A DNA stretch of 24,765 nucleotides from NCBI GenBank assembly GCA_927911745.1, contig CAKMQF010000146.1, positions 1-24,765 on the forward strand. The letters are read 5' to 3'. The notes beneath the pieces were generated by a model, which saw nothing but the letters and a program-made list of their open reading frames with translations, was not told where the DNA came from and made no database searches. The translations under genes and the position numbers were made by a program. This DNA comes from an uncultured Gemella sp. (GTDB taxonomy: Bacteria > Bacillota > Bacilli > Staphylococcales > Gemellaceae). Below are positions 7,119 through 17,244 of this stretch, one piece after another (position 1 is the stretch's first letter; every line of letters starts with the position of its first letter).

Positions 7119-7276
7119 AAAAGAGTAATAAGCGAGCTGATGATGGTGAAAGTTCAGCAACTATATTGGCATTAAATACAACTTAATATTGTTAAAGTTG
7201 AGTTTTTACTAATCAGGGTGGAACCGCGGAAATTATTTCGTCCCTAGATGTGCTACGGCATATCTAGGGCTTTTTA
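7114..7276 (+). promoter_or_regulatory. Glycine T-box leader (tRNA-sensing riboswitch)
   Basis: Uncharged tRNA-Gly binds such leaders and prevents termination. Features in order: AGTA (7124-7127), the Stem I tip with GCTGA/TCAGC (7136-7140/7154-7158) and GGTG loop, the specifier GGC (7168-7170, a Gly codon), Stem III CAACTT/AAGTTG (7179-7184/7195-7200), the T-box core AGGGTGGAACCGCGG (7215-7229), and the terminator CCCTAGATGTG/CATATCTAGGG (7242-7252/7259-7269) followed by five T. The specifier matches the downstream enzyme. There is no Stem II. Stem I lacks the usual helix between AGTA and the tip. Confidence 0.92.
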
Positions 7277-7304
7277 TATTTTATTAATTAGGAGGAAACA
7301 AACT

Positions 7305-8678
7305 ATGGAGAAAATTTTATCTCTTGCAAAAAATAGAGGATTTGTATTTCAAGGATCTGAAATCTATGGTGGATTAGCTAATACTTGGGATTACGGTCCA
7401 TTAGGAATTGAATTAAAAAATAACGTTAAAAAAGCATGGTGGAAAAAATTTATTCAAGAATCACCATATAACGTAGGGTTAGATGCAGCAATCTTCATGA
7501 ACCCACGTACATGGGAAGCTTCAGGACACGTAGGTAACTTCAGTGACCCTATGATGGACTGTAAAGTGTGTAAATCACGTCTTCGTGCTGACAAACTTAT
7601 CGAAGAATATTACTTCAATGAAAAAAATGAAGATGTAGTAGTTGATGGTCTTCCATTCGAAGAATTAGAAGCTATTATCGATCGTGAAAACATTAAATGT
7701 CCAGAATGTGGTAGCCATGACTACACTAACATTCGTCAATTTAACCTTATGTTCAAAACTAACCAAGGTGTAGTAGAAAATTCTACAAGCCAAATTTACC
7801 TACGTCCAGAAACTGCACAAGGTATCTTCGTAAACTTCAAAAACGTTCAACGTAGTATGCGTAAAAAATTACCATTCGGTATTGGACAAATTGGTAAATC
7901 ATTCCGTAACGAAATCACACCGGGGAACTTCATCTTCCGTACTCGTGAATTCGAGCAAATGGAATTAGAATTCTTCTGTGAACCAGGAACAGAATTAGAT
8001 TGGCACAAAACTTGGAAAGATAACTGTGAAAACTTCTTATTAAACTTAGGTATGACTAAAGAAAATATCCGTCTACGTGATCACGATCAAGAAGAATTAT
8101 CACACTACTCTAATGCAACTACTGATATCGAGTTTAAATTCCCATTCGGTTGGGGAGAACTTTGGGGTATTGCTTCAAGAACTGACTACGACTTAAAACA
8201 ACATATGGAACACTCAGGTCAAGATTTAACTTACCAAGACCTAAGCACAAATGAAAAATTCATTCCATACTGTATCGAACCATCTGTAGGGGTTGACCGT
8301 GTTCTTCTAGCATTCTTATGTGATGCATACAACGAAGAAGAAGTTGGAGAAAATGATACTCGTACAGTTCTTAAATTCCACCCAGCATTGGCTCCATACA
8401 AAGCAGCTATCTTACCACTTTCTAAAAAATTAAGTGACAAAGCTGTTGAAGTATATCAACAATTAGCTACAGACTTTATGGTTGATTTCGATGAAACTGG
8501 ATCAATCGGTAAGAGATATAGAAGACAAGACGAGATTGGTACTCCATTCTGTATCACTTATGACTTCGAATCAGAAAACGATGGAATGGTAACAGTTCGT
8601 GATAGAGATACTATGGAACAAACTCGTATTCCAATCACTGAATTAAAACAATATATCGAAGAAAAAATTAAATTTTAA
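7305..8678 (+). CDS. glyS: Glycyl-tRNA synthetase, single-chain (alpha2) class II
   Basis: It charges tRNA-Gly with glycine in the cytoplasm. The product is 457 aa, close to staphylococcal enzymes. It starts [23 protein letters not shown] (given in part; conserved family start) and shows WDYGPLG, motif 2-like [21 protein letters not shown], and the C-terminal anticodon-binding domain with [21 protein letters not shown] in pieces (about 400-425). A CxxC pair occurs at CKVCKS and CPECGS, typical of the zinc-like insertion. The ATG at 7305 follows AGGAGG; an upstream ATG-less extension reaches back into the terminator hairpin and is not used. Expression is controlled by the T-box. I use glyS although some annotate this form glyQS. 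Confidence 0.96.
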   Translation: MEKILSLAKNRGFVFQGSEIYGGLANTWDYGPLGIELKNNVKKAWWKKFIQESPYNVGLDAAIFMNPRTWEASGHVGNFSDPMMDCKVCKSRLRADKLIEEYYFNEKNEDVVVDGLPFEELEAIIDRENIKCPECGSHDYTNIRQFNLMFKTNQGVVENSTSQIYLRPETAQGIFVNFKNVQRSMRKKLPFGIGQIGKSFRNEITPGNFIFRTREFEQMELEFFCEPGTELDWHKTWKDNCENFLLNLGMTKENIRLRDHDQEELSHYSNATTDIEFKFPFGWGELWGIASRTDYDLKQHMEHSGQDLTYQDLSTNEKFIPYCIEPSVGVDRVLLAFLCDAYNEEEVGENDTRTVLKFHPALAPYKAAILPLSKKLSDKAVEVYQQLATDFMVDFDETGSIGKRYRRQDEIGTPFCITYDFESENDGMVTVRDRDTMEQTRIPITELKQYIEEKIKF

Positions 8679-8685
8679 TTTAATA

Positions 8686-8718
8686 AGCACTCAGAACATT
8701 AGTTCTGGGTGTTTTTTT
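8686..8718 (+). terminator. Terminator of glycyl-tRNA synthetase gene
   Basis: CACTCAGAAC (8688-8697) pairs with GTTCTGGGTG (8702-8711) with one G-T pair and an ATTA loop, followed by seven T. Confidence 0.9.
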
Positions 8719-8815
8719 GATTTTAGTCAAGTTCGACGCATGGGTGAAAATTACTCAAGGAATATTGAGGGTACGTGTAATTATCTGAAGAATATTACTT
8801 ATATTAAATCAAAAT

Positions 8816-8846
8816 AAAAACAGTGGATTTATTCCACTGTCTTTTT
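8816..8846. terminator. Bidirectional terminator at the 3' end of hicAB
   Basis: CAGTGGA (8821-8827) pairs with TCCACTG (8833-8839), with an A run before and a T run after. It lies 8 nt beyond the hicB stop on the minus strand and can serve either direction. Confidence 0.8.
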
Positions 8847-8853
8847 AACTTTG

Positions 8854-9249
8854 TTATACTCCCAATTCATTTTTTAAGGCTTGCTGTAATACTTGTGAAA
8901 AGTTAATTTTTTTCTCTTTCCCTAAGTCTACTAACCATTTTGGTAAAGTAACCATTTTATTTACTGCTTTGTTTTCTTCTCTACGTCTAATGAAATCAGT
9001 ATCAACATTAATTAATTGTAATTGTTGATTGTCGTTTAATTTAGATTGTAACTCTTGATATGTACTTGGTTTTGGTATACTCATTTTTTCATCTTCTAAT
9101 ACTAATAAATAACCCTCTAGAGCGTCTTTACTCATGTATAAAGCTTCTTCTAAATTATCACCAAAAGTAATACAACCTTTTAAATCTGGGAATGTTATAT
9201 CTATATAATCTTTTTCTTGTGTAAACACTGCATAATACATATATTTCAT
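8854..9249 (-). CDS. hicB: HicB antitoxin
   Basis: This 131-aa protein is the antitoxin of a type II toxin-antitoxin pair. The N-terminal part has the partly degraded RNase H-like HicB fold with the typical FPDLKGCITFGDNLEEAL segment. The C-terminal segment (about 97-131; MVTLPKWLVDLGKE, then NFSQVLQQALKNELG) looks like a ribbon-helix-helix DNA-binding domain, so it probably autoregulates the operon. The start at 9249 follows TAGGAGG on the minus strand. It lies 28 nt after hicA, whose product it neutralises. The toxin-first order is the common one for HicAB. Confidence 0.88.
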   Translation of the reverse strand: MKYMYYAVFTQEKDYIDITFPDLKGCITFGDNLEEALYMSKDALEGYLLVLEDEKMSIPKPSTYQELQSKLNDNQQLQLINVDTDFIRRREENKAVNKMVTLPKWLVDLGKEKKINFSQVLQQALKNELGV

Positions 9250-9277
9250 GTGGTTAACCTCCTAAAACCAAGGGGCT

Positions 9278-9460
9278 TTATTTCAAGCCCGCTTGTTTTA
9301 ATATCTTTTGTGCCGTCCCTATAGGTAAATCTCTTTTTGGGTGCGGTACAGTTATAAGATAATCTTTGTTAGGGTGCTTAAATTGGTGGTGACTGCCTTT
9401 TATTCGGACTTCTTGCCAACCTAATTTATTAAGCTGTTTTATTAATTCTTTCGAACTCAT
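9278..9460 (-). CDS. hicA: HicA toxin (mRNA interferase)
   Basis: This 60-aa double-stranded-RNA-binding-fold protein cleaves mRNA when not bound by HicB. The sequence MSSKELIKQLNKLGW, then GSHHQFKHP with the catalytic histidine (about 24), and VPHPKRDLPIGTAQKILKQAG cover the whole family. I chose the start at 9460 because TTAGGAGG precedes it. A longer frame to 9538 would run through the promoter and operator repeat. Confidence 0.92.
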   Translation of the reverse strand: MSSKELIKQLNKLGWQEVRIKGSHHQFKHPNKDYLITVPHPKRDLPIGTAQKILKQAGLK

Positions 9461-9483
9461 GAGTTTACCTCCTAACAATATAT

Positions 9484-9512
9484 ATTTTAACATATGTTTT
9501 AACATATGTAAA
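9484..9512 (-). promoter_or_regulatory. hicAB promoter with tandem 12-bp operator repeat
   Basis: On the minus strand TTTACA (9507-9512) and TAAAAT (9484-9489) are spaced 17 nt. The plus-strand 12-mer TTTTAACATATG occurs twice back to back (9485-9496, 9497-9508) and fills the spacer. Each copy contains the palindrome CATATG. This is a likely HicB binding site for autoregulation. Confidence 0.65.
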
Positions 9513-9776
9513 TCTTTTTGTATAAGATTATTCATCATATTTATTTTATCTCAAACTATTCTTATTTTGATTAGCAGTTTCTAAAATGATTTTCATGTAA
9601 GATAGGTTTTTTTCGTCTGACTTCGGAGAGTATTTTGTAAAAGTCAAGTATATCAAGACTCTAGAGTGCTTTAAAATAAAATGTCTGTATTTTCTTATGT
9701 AAATAATCGATATAAATAAGTATATAAGAGTAAAAGTTCATAAAATCTTTAATATTGTTTATTGAAAAATAAAAAT
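9513..9776. other. Gene-free stretch upstream of the purine operon
   Basis: About 260 bp of AT-rich sequence lie between the hicAB promoter and the purE regulatory region. I see no credible gene, RNA or terminator in it, and no recognisable gene remnant. Confidence 0.5.
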
Positions 9777-9855
9777 ATACGATTTTTATCGTATTTATAC
9801 TTGATAAATATTTAAACAAGTAGTATAATTTGAAATGTAGACGTACGATAAAAAT
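9777..9855 (+). promoter_or_regulatory. Purine operon promoter flanked by inverted 12-mers
   Basis: TTGATA (9801-9806) and TATAAT (9824-9829) have a 17-nt spacer; transcription should start near 9836. Just upstream is the dyad ATACGAT-TTTT-ATCGTAT (9777-9794). Its half ATTTTTATCGTA (9782-9793) recurs inverted as TACGATAAAAAT (9844-9855), right after the start. Sites on both sides of a promoter suggest a repressor, but they do not match the PurR box (CCGAAC core) that I know. The leader to purE (about 79 nt) is too short for a purine riboswitch. Confidence 0.7.
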
Positions 9856-9914
9856 ATTTTATATAAATAAATTACTAAAAAACGTACATTTAAAATAAAA
9901 AAGGAGCTTAAAGT

Positions 9915-10391
9915 ATGAAAGTTGCGGTGATTATGGGTTCGAAGTCGGATTATACAACAATGGAAGAAACTTGTAAGTTGTTAGAAGAATTTGAAATTCC
10001 TTTTGATAAAAAAGTAGTAAGTGCACATAGAACACCTGATCTTTTAGTTGAATTTTCGAAGAATGCGAAGGCTAATGGTTATTCTCTGATAATAGCAGCG
10101 GCGGGAGGAGCAGCACATCTTCCCGGAATGGTTGCTTCTATGACGACATTACCGGTAATCGGTGTTCCGATTAAATCGAGTGTTCTTAGTGGAGTAGATT
10201 CATTGTATTCAATAGTTCAGATGCCTGCAGGTGTACCAGTCTTAACTATGGCAATCGGTGTAGCAGGTGCAAAAAATGCTGCTATTAGTGCCTTATCAAT
10301 ACTAGGAATCTATGATGAAAAGTATGCTGCTAAGTACGAACGATTTAAAAAAGAACAAGAAAGAATAGTATTGGAAGAGATGAAACTATGA
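9915..10391 (+). CDS. purE: PurE: N5-carboxyaminoimidazole ribonucleotide mutase
   Basis: It converts N5-CAIR to CAIR in purine synthesis, following PurK. The 158-aa length is normal. Motifs: MGSKSDY (7-13), the SAHRTP loop with the catalytic histidine (36-41), and AGGAAHLPGM (63-72). Being class I (with PurK next door), it should use N5-CAIR rather than AIR plus CO2. The ATG follows AAGGAG. It is the first gene of the operon, and its stop overlaps the purK start by 4 nt (ATGA). Confidence 0.96.
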   Translation: MKVAVIMGSKSDYTTMEETCKLLEEFEIPFDKKVVSAHRTPDLLVEFSKNAKANGYSLIIAAAGGAAHLPGMVASMTTLPVIGVPIKSSVLSGVDSLYSIVQMPAGVPVLTMAIGVAGAKNAAISALSILGIYDEKYAAKYERFKKEQERIVLEEMKL

Positions 10392-11431
10392 TTAAAACAA
10401 TTTTACCAGGTAAAACTATTGGAATAATCGGTGGTGGTCAACTAGGAAGAATGCTTGCAATGAGTGCTAAGGAGATGGGCTATAAGATTGCTGTTCTAGA
10501 TCCTAGTGATAGCTGTTGTGCGAAGATTTTTAGCGATGTCTTCATTCAAGCGGAGTTCGACGATTTCGCAAGTGTTGAAAAGTTATGTTCGGTTAGTGAT
10601 GTTATTACTTTTGAGTTTGAGAATATCGATGCCGCTTCTTTAGAAAAACTAGAGAAAAAGTATAACATTGTCCAGAGTTCAGAAGTGTTAAGAACTACTC
10701 AACATAGATATTATGAAAAAGAATTTGCTAGAAGACTAGATATTCCAACAGTAGACTATATATATGTTGAAGAAGATACTAATGTAGAAATAATAAAGCC
10801 ATATTTAATGAAAACTGTGCGTTTTGGTTATGATGGAAAAGGTCAGAAAAAAATAAGCTCTAGTGAAGAGATAGAACCATATACTTTATTAGAAGAGTTC
10901 GTTAAACTTGATAAAGAAATCTCGGTAGTAGCGGTTAAAGATAAAGATGAGGTTAATATCGTCGCAGTAGTAGAAAATGAACATAGAAATAATATCTTGT
11001 ACCGCTCGAAAGTACCAACTACAGCAACTAGTGAACAAGAGAATCTAGCTATAGAGTATACGAAAAGAATTCTTAGCAATTTTGACTATTACGGAGTACT
11101 TACTGTTGAGTTTTTTATAAGTGAAGGTAAGGTTATTTTTAATGAAATAGCACCACGAGTTCACAATTCAGGACATATAACGATGCAGAGTGCAACTAAG
11201 AGTCAATTTAGAGCTCATATTGAAGCAATTTGTGGCTTAAAAGTTGGTAAGATAGAAAATAAAGAAACGACATTATATAATATCCTAGGTCAAGACTTAG
11301 ATTATTATATAGATGTGTATAAAAATAATGGTGGTTACTTACACTTATATGAAAAAGAACCACGACAAGATAGAAAAATAGGACATATTAATTTTTACGG
11401 TGATGTAATTTTAGGAGGAGAACATGACTAA
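10388..11431 (+). CDS. purK: PurK: N5-CAIR synthetase (ATP-grasp)
   Basis: It makes N5-CAIR from AIR, ATP and bicarbonate, the substrate of PurE. The 347-aa protein has the nucleotide-binding start GIIGGGQLGRMLA (about 12-24), FEFENI, the ATP-grasp segment RFGYDGKGQ, LLEEFV, and the metal-binding NEIAPRVHNSGH. The C-terminal domain is slightly short but complete in pattern. It overlaps purE by 4 nt and purL by 8 nt, showing tight translational coupling. Confidence 0.95.
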   Translation: MIKTILPGKTIGIIGGGQLGRMLAMSAKEMGYKIAVLDPSDSCCAKIFSDVFIQAEFDDFASVEKLCSVSDVITFEFENIDAASLEKLEKKYNIVQSSEVLRTTQHRYYEKEFARRLDIPTVDYIYVEEDTNVEIIKPYLMKTVRFGYDGKGQKKISSSEEIEPYTLLEEFVKLDKEISVVAVKDKDEVNIVAVVENEHRNNILYRSKVPTTATSEQENLAIEYTKRILSNFDYYGVLTVEFFISEGKVIFNEIAPRVHNSGHITMQSATKSQFRAHIEAICGLKVGKIENKETTLYNILGQDLDYYIDVYKNNGGYLHLYEKEPRQDRKIGHINFYGDVILGGEHD

Positions 11432-14400
11432 TAAACGAATTTTTGTAAAGAAACGTAATGGATATAATAAAGAAGAATTACAGCTAAGAGATAACCTGAA
11501 CTTAGAGTTTAATCTAGGTCTTGACTCTGTAGAGTTGTATGTAATTTATGATGTCTTTAATATTGATGAAGAAACTTATGAACTAGCTAAAACTTCTGTG
11601 TTTTCTGAGATTGTTGTCGATGAAGTGTTTGAAGATATTGAGCTTAATGATGGGAAGTACTTCGCTTATGAAGTGTTACCTGCTCAATACGATCAAAGAG
11701 CTGACAGCGCAAAAGAAAGCATAAGACTGCTTAACTCAAAGAGTAAAGCAACTGTACGAAGTGGTAAGCTAGTTCTTTTTAATAAAAAATTAACAGATGA
11801 ACAATTAGAACTTGTTGAAAGTTATTTAGTAAATCCTATTGAAGCTCGTAAGAAAGATTTATCAATTCTTGACTTTACATTAGATTCTACTCCAAAACCA
11901 CTAAAAGATTTAGCTGGATTTTTAGAGTTTGACAAAGATGCGTTACTTGGTCTTAAAAAAGAATTTTCTCTAGCAATGAATATTGAAGACTTAGTGTTTA
12001 TTCAAGATTACTTCAAAAAAGAAGGTCGTGTTCCAACTGAAACTGAAATCTATGTACTAGACTGTTACTGGAGTGACCATTGCCGACACACTACATTTGA
12101 AACTGTGCTAGATGAAGTTAAAATTGAGTCAGAACTTTCCAAAAAGAGATGCAAGATGCATTTGATTATTACTTAAGCGTCCGTAGTGAACTTGACCGTA
12201 ATGATAAACCTATAACGCTTATGGATATGGCGAGTATTATCGGTAAATATCATGTGAAAGTATTAAAAGATGAAAATATTGAAGTAAGTGAAGAAATTAA
12301 TGCATGTTCATTCTTCACTACTATAGAGAATAATGGAGAAAAAGAACGTTGGTTAATCCAATTTAAAAATGAAACTCATAACCACCCAAGTGAAATCGAA
12401 CCATTCGGAGGAGCTAGTACTTGTATAGGGGGAGCTATTAGAGACCCACTATCAGGTCGTAGTTACGTATATCAAGCTATGCGTATTTCAGGAAGTGGTA
12501 ATGTACTACAAAAACGTGAAGATACTTTAAAACACAAACTTCCTCAAGTAGATATAGCTAAAGGAACTGCTCACGGTAACTCATCATACGGTAACCAAAT
12601 TGGACTTGCGACTACTTTTGTTCGTGAATTATACGATGATAGTTATGTAGCTAAACATATGGAAGTAGGAGCTGTAGTCGGAGCTGTTAAGGACGGAGAT
12701 TATAAACGTGAGACTCTTGTCGATGGTGATATCGTTGTGATGATAGGTGGTAGAACTGGTCGTGATGGTATTCAAGGTGCGAGTGGTTCAAGTGTAGAAC
12801 ATACTAACGATTCATTAAATACAATGTCTAGCCAAGTTCAAAAAGGTAATGCGCCTGAAGAACGTAAGTTACAGCGTTTATTTAGAAAACCAGAAGTGAC
12901 AAAACTTATTAAAAAATGTAATGACTTCGGTGCTGGTGGTGTTTGTGTAGCTATCGGTGAACTTTCTGACGGTATTGAAATTCATTTAGAAAAAGTCCTT
13001 ACTAAATATCAAGGGCTAAATGCGACAGAATTAGCTACTAGTGAATCTCAAGAACGTATGGCAGTAGCTATTGATAAAAAAGACTACGAAGAATTTGTTC
13101 GTGAATGCGAGAAAGAAAATATTGAATACGCTCATGTTGCTACGGTAACTAATAGACGTCGCTTAGAGATGTATTACAATGATCAAAAAGTTGTTGATAT
13201 GAGCGCTGACTTCTTAGAAACAAGTGGTGTTCGTCAAAAATCATCAGTTACGATGAAAGACAATACTGCAGCGAACCCATTCTTAAATAAAGAAGTAACT
13301 CGTGAAAATATTCTTAGTGAGTTAGGTGAGTTAAATGTAACTTGCCAAAAAGGTCTTGCACAAAAATTTGACTCTTCAATTGGTGTTACTACTGTACTTA
13401 TGCCTTTTGCAGGTAAACATAAACTTACACCAGTTCAAGCAAGTGTTCAAGCTTTACCAACATTACATACAACAAGCGATACTGCTACAATCTTAACTTA
13501 TGGATTTATTCCAAAAATTTCTTACTACTCACCATTCCTATCATCTATTTATGCGGTGTTAGAATCAGTAGCGAAAGTTTACGCGGTTGGTGGAAATAAA
13601 GATAGTTTGTACTTCTCATTCCAAGAATACTTCGAAAAACTAGGTACTGATAGTACTAAATGGGGTAAAGTTACTCAAAGTTTATTAGGAAGTATTTATG
13701 CTCAAAAAGAAATTGGTAGACCAAGTATCGGTGGTAAAGATAGTATGTCAGGTACTTTTAATGATTTAAATGTAGTAGAAACATTAATTTCATTCGCTTG
13801 TACACCTGTAAAAATAGCGGATGTAATTACTCCAGAGCTGAAAAAAGTTGGTAATAAATTATACTATGTACCTGTAGAAAAAGATGAAAAAGGCTATCCA
13901 GATATTAAGAAAACTTTAGAAAATTATGAACTTGTTCATAAGTATATTAAAGAAGGTAAGATAGTATCTGCATATGTCCAAGAAGAAGGTAGTATCGCCG
14001 CTTCATTAGTGAAAATGTCACTAGGTAATGACCTTGGTTTTGAAGTTGAAAAAGATAATATTCTTAACTTTGATCCAGCGTCTCTTGTAGTAGAAGCAAC
14101 AACTGAGCTACCATTTGAAAAATTAGGAGAAGTCAGTGAAAGAATTATAATTAATAACGAAGTGTTTATGCATAAAGATATTTACGAAGCGTACACAAAA
14201 ACACTAAATAAAGTTTATCCATTATATCAAAATGAAGATAAAGGTAATGTTGAAAATCTTCATACTGAATATAAAGAGAAAAAATATTATCCAGAATATG
14301 TAGAAGATGTAAAAGTAGTTATTCCAGTATTCCCTGGTACAAACTGTGAGTACGATAGTGAAAAAGCCTTCTTAGAAGCGGGAGCTACACCAATTACTGT

Positions 14401-15100
14401 AGTTATTAGAAATACTCGTGAAAATGATATTGAACAATCGATAGAAGAGTTCACAAAAGCTATTGAAGAATCTCATATAATTATGTTCCCTGGTGGATTC
14501 TCTAGTGGTGATGAACCTGATGGAAGTGCTAAATATATTGTAAACTTCTTAAAAAATGAAAAAGTTAAAGATGCAATTCATAAACACCTTGCTCAGAAAA
14601 AATTAATCTTAGGTGTGTGTAACGGATTCCAAGCATTACTTAAATCAGGACTATTACCATACGGTGAAGTTAGAGAGTTGGCAGAAGATGATCTAACACT
14701 ATACAGAAATGATAGTTACGAACATATTTCAACAACAGCCTTTACTCGTGTAGCTAATACAAATTCTCCTTGGTTACAAGATTTTAACATTGGAGATCAA
14801 CATGAAGTAGTATTCAGTCATGGTGAAGGTAAAGTAGTAGGACTTAATATTAACAAGTTTAAGCATCTTGTCGCTTTCCAATATAGTGATTTCGATGGTA
14901 ATGCTACATTAAACGGTCGTTTCAATCCTAACGGATCAGTTCTAGCTACTGAAGGATTAGTTAGTGAAGATGGACTTATCCTAGGAAAAATGGGGCACAG
15001 TGAAAGATACGGAGCCACATTATATAAAACAAATACAATAAAAGTAAAACAAGATATATTCAAAAATGGAGTGAATTACTTCAAAGGGGGAAGAAAATAA
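11424..15100 (+). CDS. purL: PurL: single-chain FGAM synthase with glutaminase domain (one frame break)
   Basis: It converts FGAR, ATP and glutamine to FGAM. The frame breaks at a five-A run (12141-12145). With six A it reads [15 protein letters not shown] and the product is 1225 aa, the size of the large PurL found in streptococci and enterobacteria, not the PurS/PurL/PurQ complex of Bacillus. Visible parts: N-terminal PurS-like region, [10 protein letters not shown], the first synthetase half ([19 protein letters not shown] in pieces; [10 protein letters not shown]), [14 protein letters not shown] IGGKDSMSG in the second half, and a C-terminal glutamine amidotransferase with the nucleophile Cys1066 in GVCNGFQ and [10 protein letters not shown]. 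No separate purS or purQ occurs nearby, as expected. Confidence 0.93.
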
Positions 15101-15801
15101 TGAAACTTTTATATGAAGGAAAAGCTAAACAACTGTTCGAATGTGAAAACAACGATGAGATTTATGTGCATTATAAAAATAGTGCAACAGCCTTTAACGG
15201 TGTGAAAAAAGAAGAATTTGAAGGTAAAGGAGTATTCAATAATACAATTACTTCATTAATCTTCGAGTACTTAGAAAAACAAGGTGTAAAAACACACTTC
15301 ATTAGAAAAGTTAATGAAACAGATCAGATTTGTAAGCATGTTACTATTATTCCTTTAGAAGTAATTGTACGTAATATTGTAGCTGGTTCTATGGCAAAAA
15401 AATATGGACTAGAAGAAGGAAAAAAATTAAAAAAACCAGTCTTTGAGTTAAGTTATAAAAATGATGAATTAAATGACCCTTTAATCAATAATGATCATGC
15501 AGTTGCATTAGAAATCGTTACAGAAGAAGAGTTAGAAAATATCAGAACTCAAGCTTTAAAAATTAATGAACTATTACAAAAATTGTATTTAGATGCAAAC
15601 TTAGTACTTGTTGATTTCAAAATTGAATTTGGTAAAACTAAAGATGGAGAAATTATCTTAGCTGATGAAATTTCTCCAGATACATGTCGCCTTTGGGATA
15701 AAGACACAAATGAGAAGTTAGATAAAGACAGATTTAGAAGAGATTTAGGTTCTGTAATGGAAGCTTATGAAGAAGTTTTAAGGAGATTAAAAAATGCGTA
15801 G
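15100..15801 (+). CDS. purC: PurC: SAICAR synthetase
   Basis: It joins CAIR and aspartate using ATP. The 233-aa product has [11 protein letters not shown] at the start, the [10 protein letters not shown] strand, and signatures [10 protein letters not shown] and [14 protein letters not shown]. Length is normal. It starts on the last base of the purL stop (TAATG) after AAGGGGG, and its own end overlaps purF by 8 nt. Confidence 0.96.
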   Translation: MKLLYEGKAKQLFECENNDEIYVHYKNSATAFNGVKKEEFEGKGVFNNTITSLIFEYLEKQGVKTHFIRKVNETDQICKHVTIIPLEVIVRNIVAGSMAKKYGLEEGKKLKKPVFELSYKNDELNDPLINNDHAVALEIVTEEELENIRTQALKINELLQKLYLDANLVLVDFKIEFGKTKDGEIILADEISPDTCRLWDKDTNEKLDKDRFRRDLGSVMEAYEEVLRRLKNA

Positions 15802-17244
15802 TCTTAATGAAGAATGTGGAGTATTCGGTATTTGGGGGCATCCAGAAGCAAGTAATGTGACTTACTTTGGTTTACATAGTTTACAACATAGAGGTCAAGA
15901 AGGAGCAGGAATTGTTTCTAAAGAAGGTACTAAATTACGAGGTCACCGTGATCTTGGTTTAGTATCAGAAGTATTTCGTGATAAAGAAAAATTAGAAAGA
16001 TTAGTAGGAAATAGTGCTATTGGTCACGTTAGATATGCGACTAGCGGAAGTAATAGTATCCAAAATATTCAACCATTTCTATTTCATTTCTATGATATGA
16101 GTGTTGGTATTTGTCATAATGGTAACTTAATTAATGCTAAAACTCTAAGAAAAGAATTAGAACAACAAGGTGCAATATTCCATTCTTCTTCAGATACGGA
16201 AGTACTTATTCATCTTATTAGAAGAAGCAAAAAGAAACGTTTAAAGAGCAGCTTAAAGAAAGTCTGAATATTATAAAAGGTGGATTTACATATCTAGTCT
16301 TAACTGAAAATACTCTTTATGGTGCAGTAGATCCAAATAGTTTTAGACCTTTAGCTATAGGTAAGTTGAAAAATGGTGCATATGTAACTGCTAGTGAAAC
16401 ATGCGCATTGGATATTGTAGGTGCAGAGTTTGTTTGTAATGTAGGTGCAGGTGAGTTAGTAGCTATTAATGATGAAGGTATAAGAATTGAGAAATATACT
16501 GAAGATACACAAGTGGCAATAGCTGCGATGGAATATGTTTACTTTGCTAGACCTGACTCTAATATTGCTGGAATTAACGTTCATAGTGCTAGAAAAAGAA
16601 CAGGACGTACACTTGCTAAAGAACAACCTACACCAGATGCAGATATGGTAATAGGTGTACCTAACTCATCTTTATCAGCTGCTAGTGGGTACGCAGAAGA
16701 AAGTGGACTTCCATATGAAATGGGATTAATTAAAAATCAATATGTAGCTCGTACATTTATTCAACCTACGCAGGAACTTCGTGAGCAAGGAGTGAGAATG
16801 AAGCTTTCACCAGTAAGAGGTGTCGTTCAAGGTAAGAGCATCGTTCTAGTTGATGATTCTATCGTTCGAGGTACTACATGTAAAAGAATAGTGAAGATGT
16901 TAAAAGAAGCGGGAGCAAGAGAGGTTCATGTAAGAATAGCTTGTCCACCACTTATGTTCCCAAGTTTTTATGGAATAGATATTTCTACTACGGAAGAACT
17001 TATCTCAGCTAATAAAACAAATGAAGAAATTTGTGAAATTATCGGAGCGGATTCACTAGGATTCTTAAGTGAACAAGGATTAATAGATTCTATTGGTTTA
17101 AACTATGATGCACCTTATTCGGGCTTATGTATGGAGTGCTATAACGGAGATTACTCAGCAGGATTATATGATTATGAAGAAAGTTATGTTAGTTCAATGA
17201 CAGATATTCAAAAAGAGTTTCTAAAAGAAAGGGGCAGAATGTAA
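15794..17244 (+). CDS. purF: PurF: glutamine-PRPP amidotransferase (one frame break)
   Basis: This first committed enzyme makes phosphoribosylamine from PRPP and glutamine. A five-A run (16229-16233) breaks the frame. With six A the sequence continues [16 protein letters not shown] and the product is 483 aa, the usual size. The seven-residue propeptide MRSLNEE precedes the nucleophile Cys8 (CGVFGIWGH), as in the processed Bacillus-type enzyme. Also seen: [10 protein letters not shown], the PRPP loop [12 protein letters not shown], and a C-terminal CMEC pair that fits the iron-sulphur form. It overlaps purC by 8 nt and purM by 1 nt. Confidence 0.94.

Noticed and set aside
9461..9538. Longer HicA starting at 9538
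   Set aside because: The extension runs through the promoter and operator repeats, and the 60-aa form from 9460 matches the family length and has a strong ribosome site.
9836..9914. Purine riboswitch in the purE leader
   Set aside because: The leader is only about 79 nt and shows neither the conserved three-way junction motifs nor a following terminator.
11424..15100. purL read as two separate genes, like a PurS/PurL/PurQ split
   Set aside because: The break is in the middle of a conserved domain at an A run, and one added base restores a normal 1225-aa single-chain PurL with its glutaminase domain.
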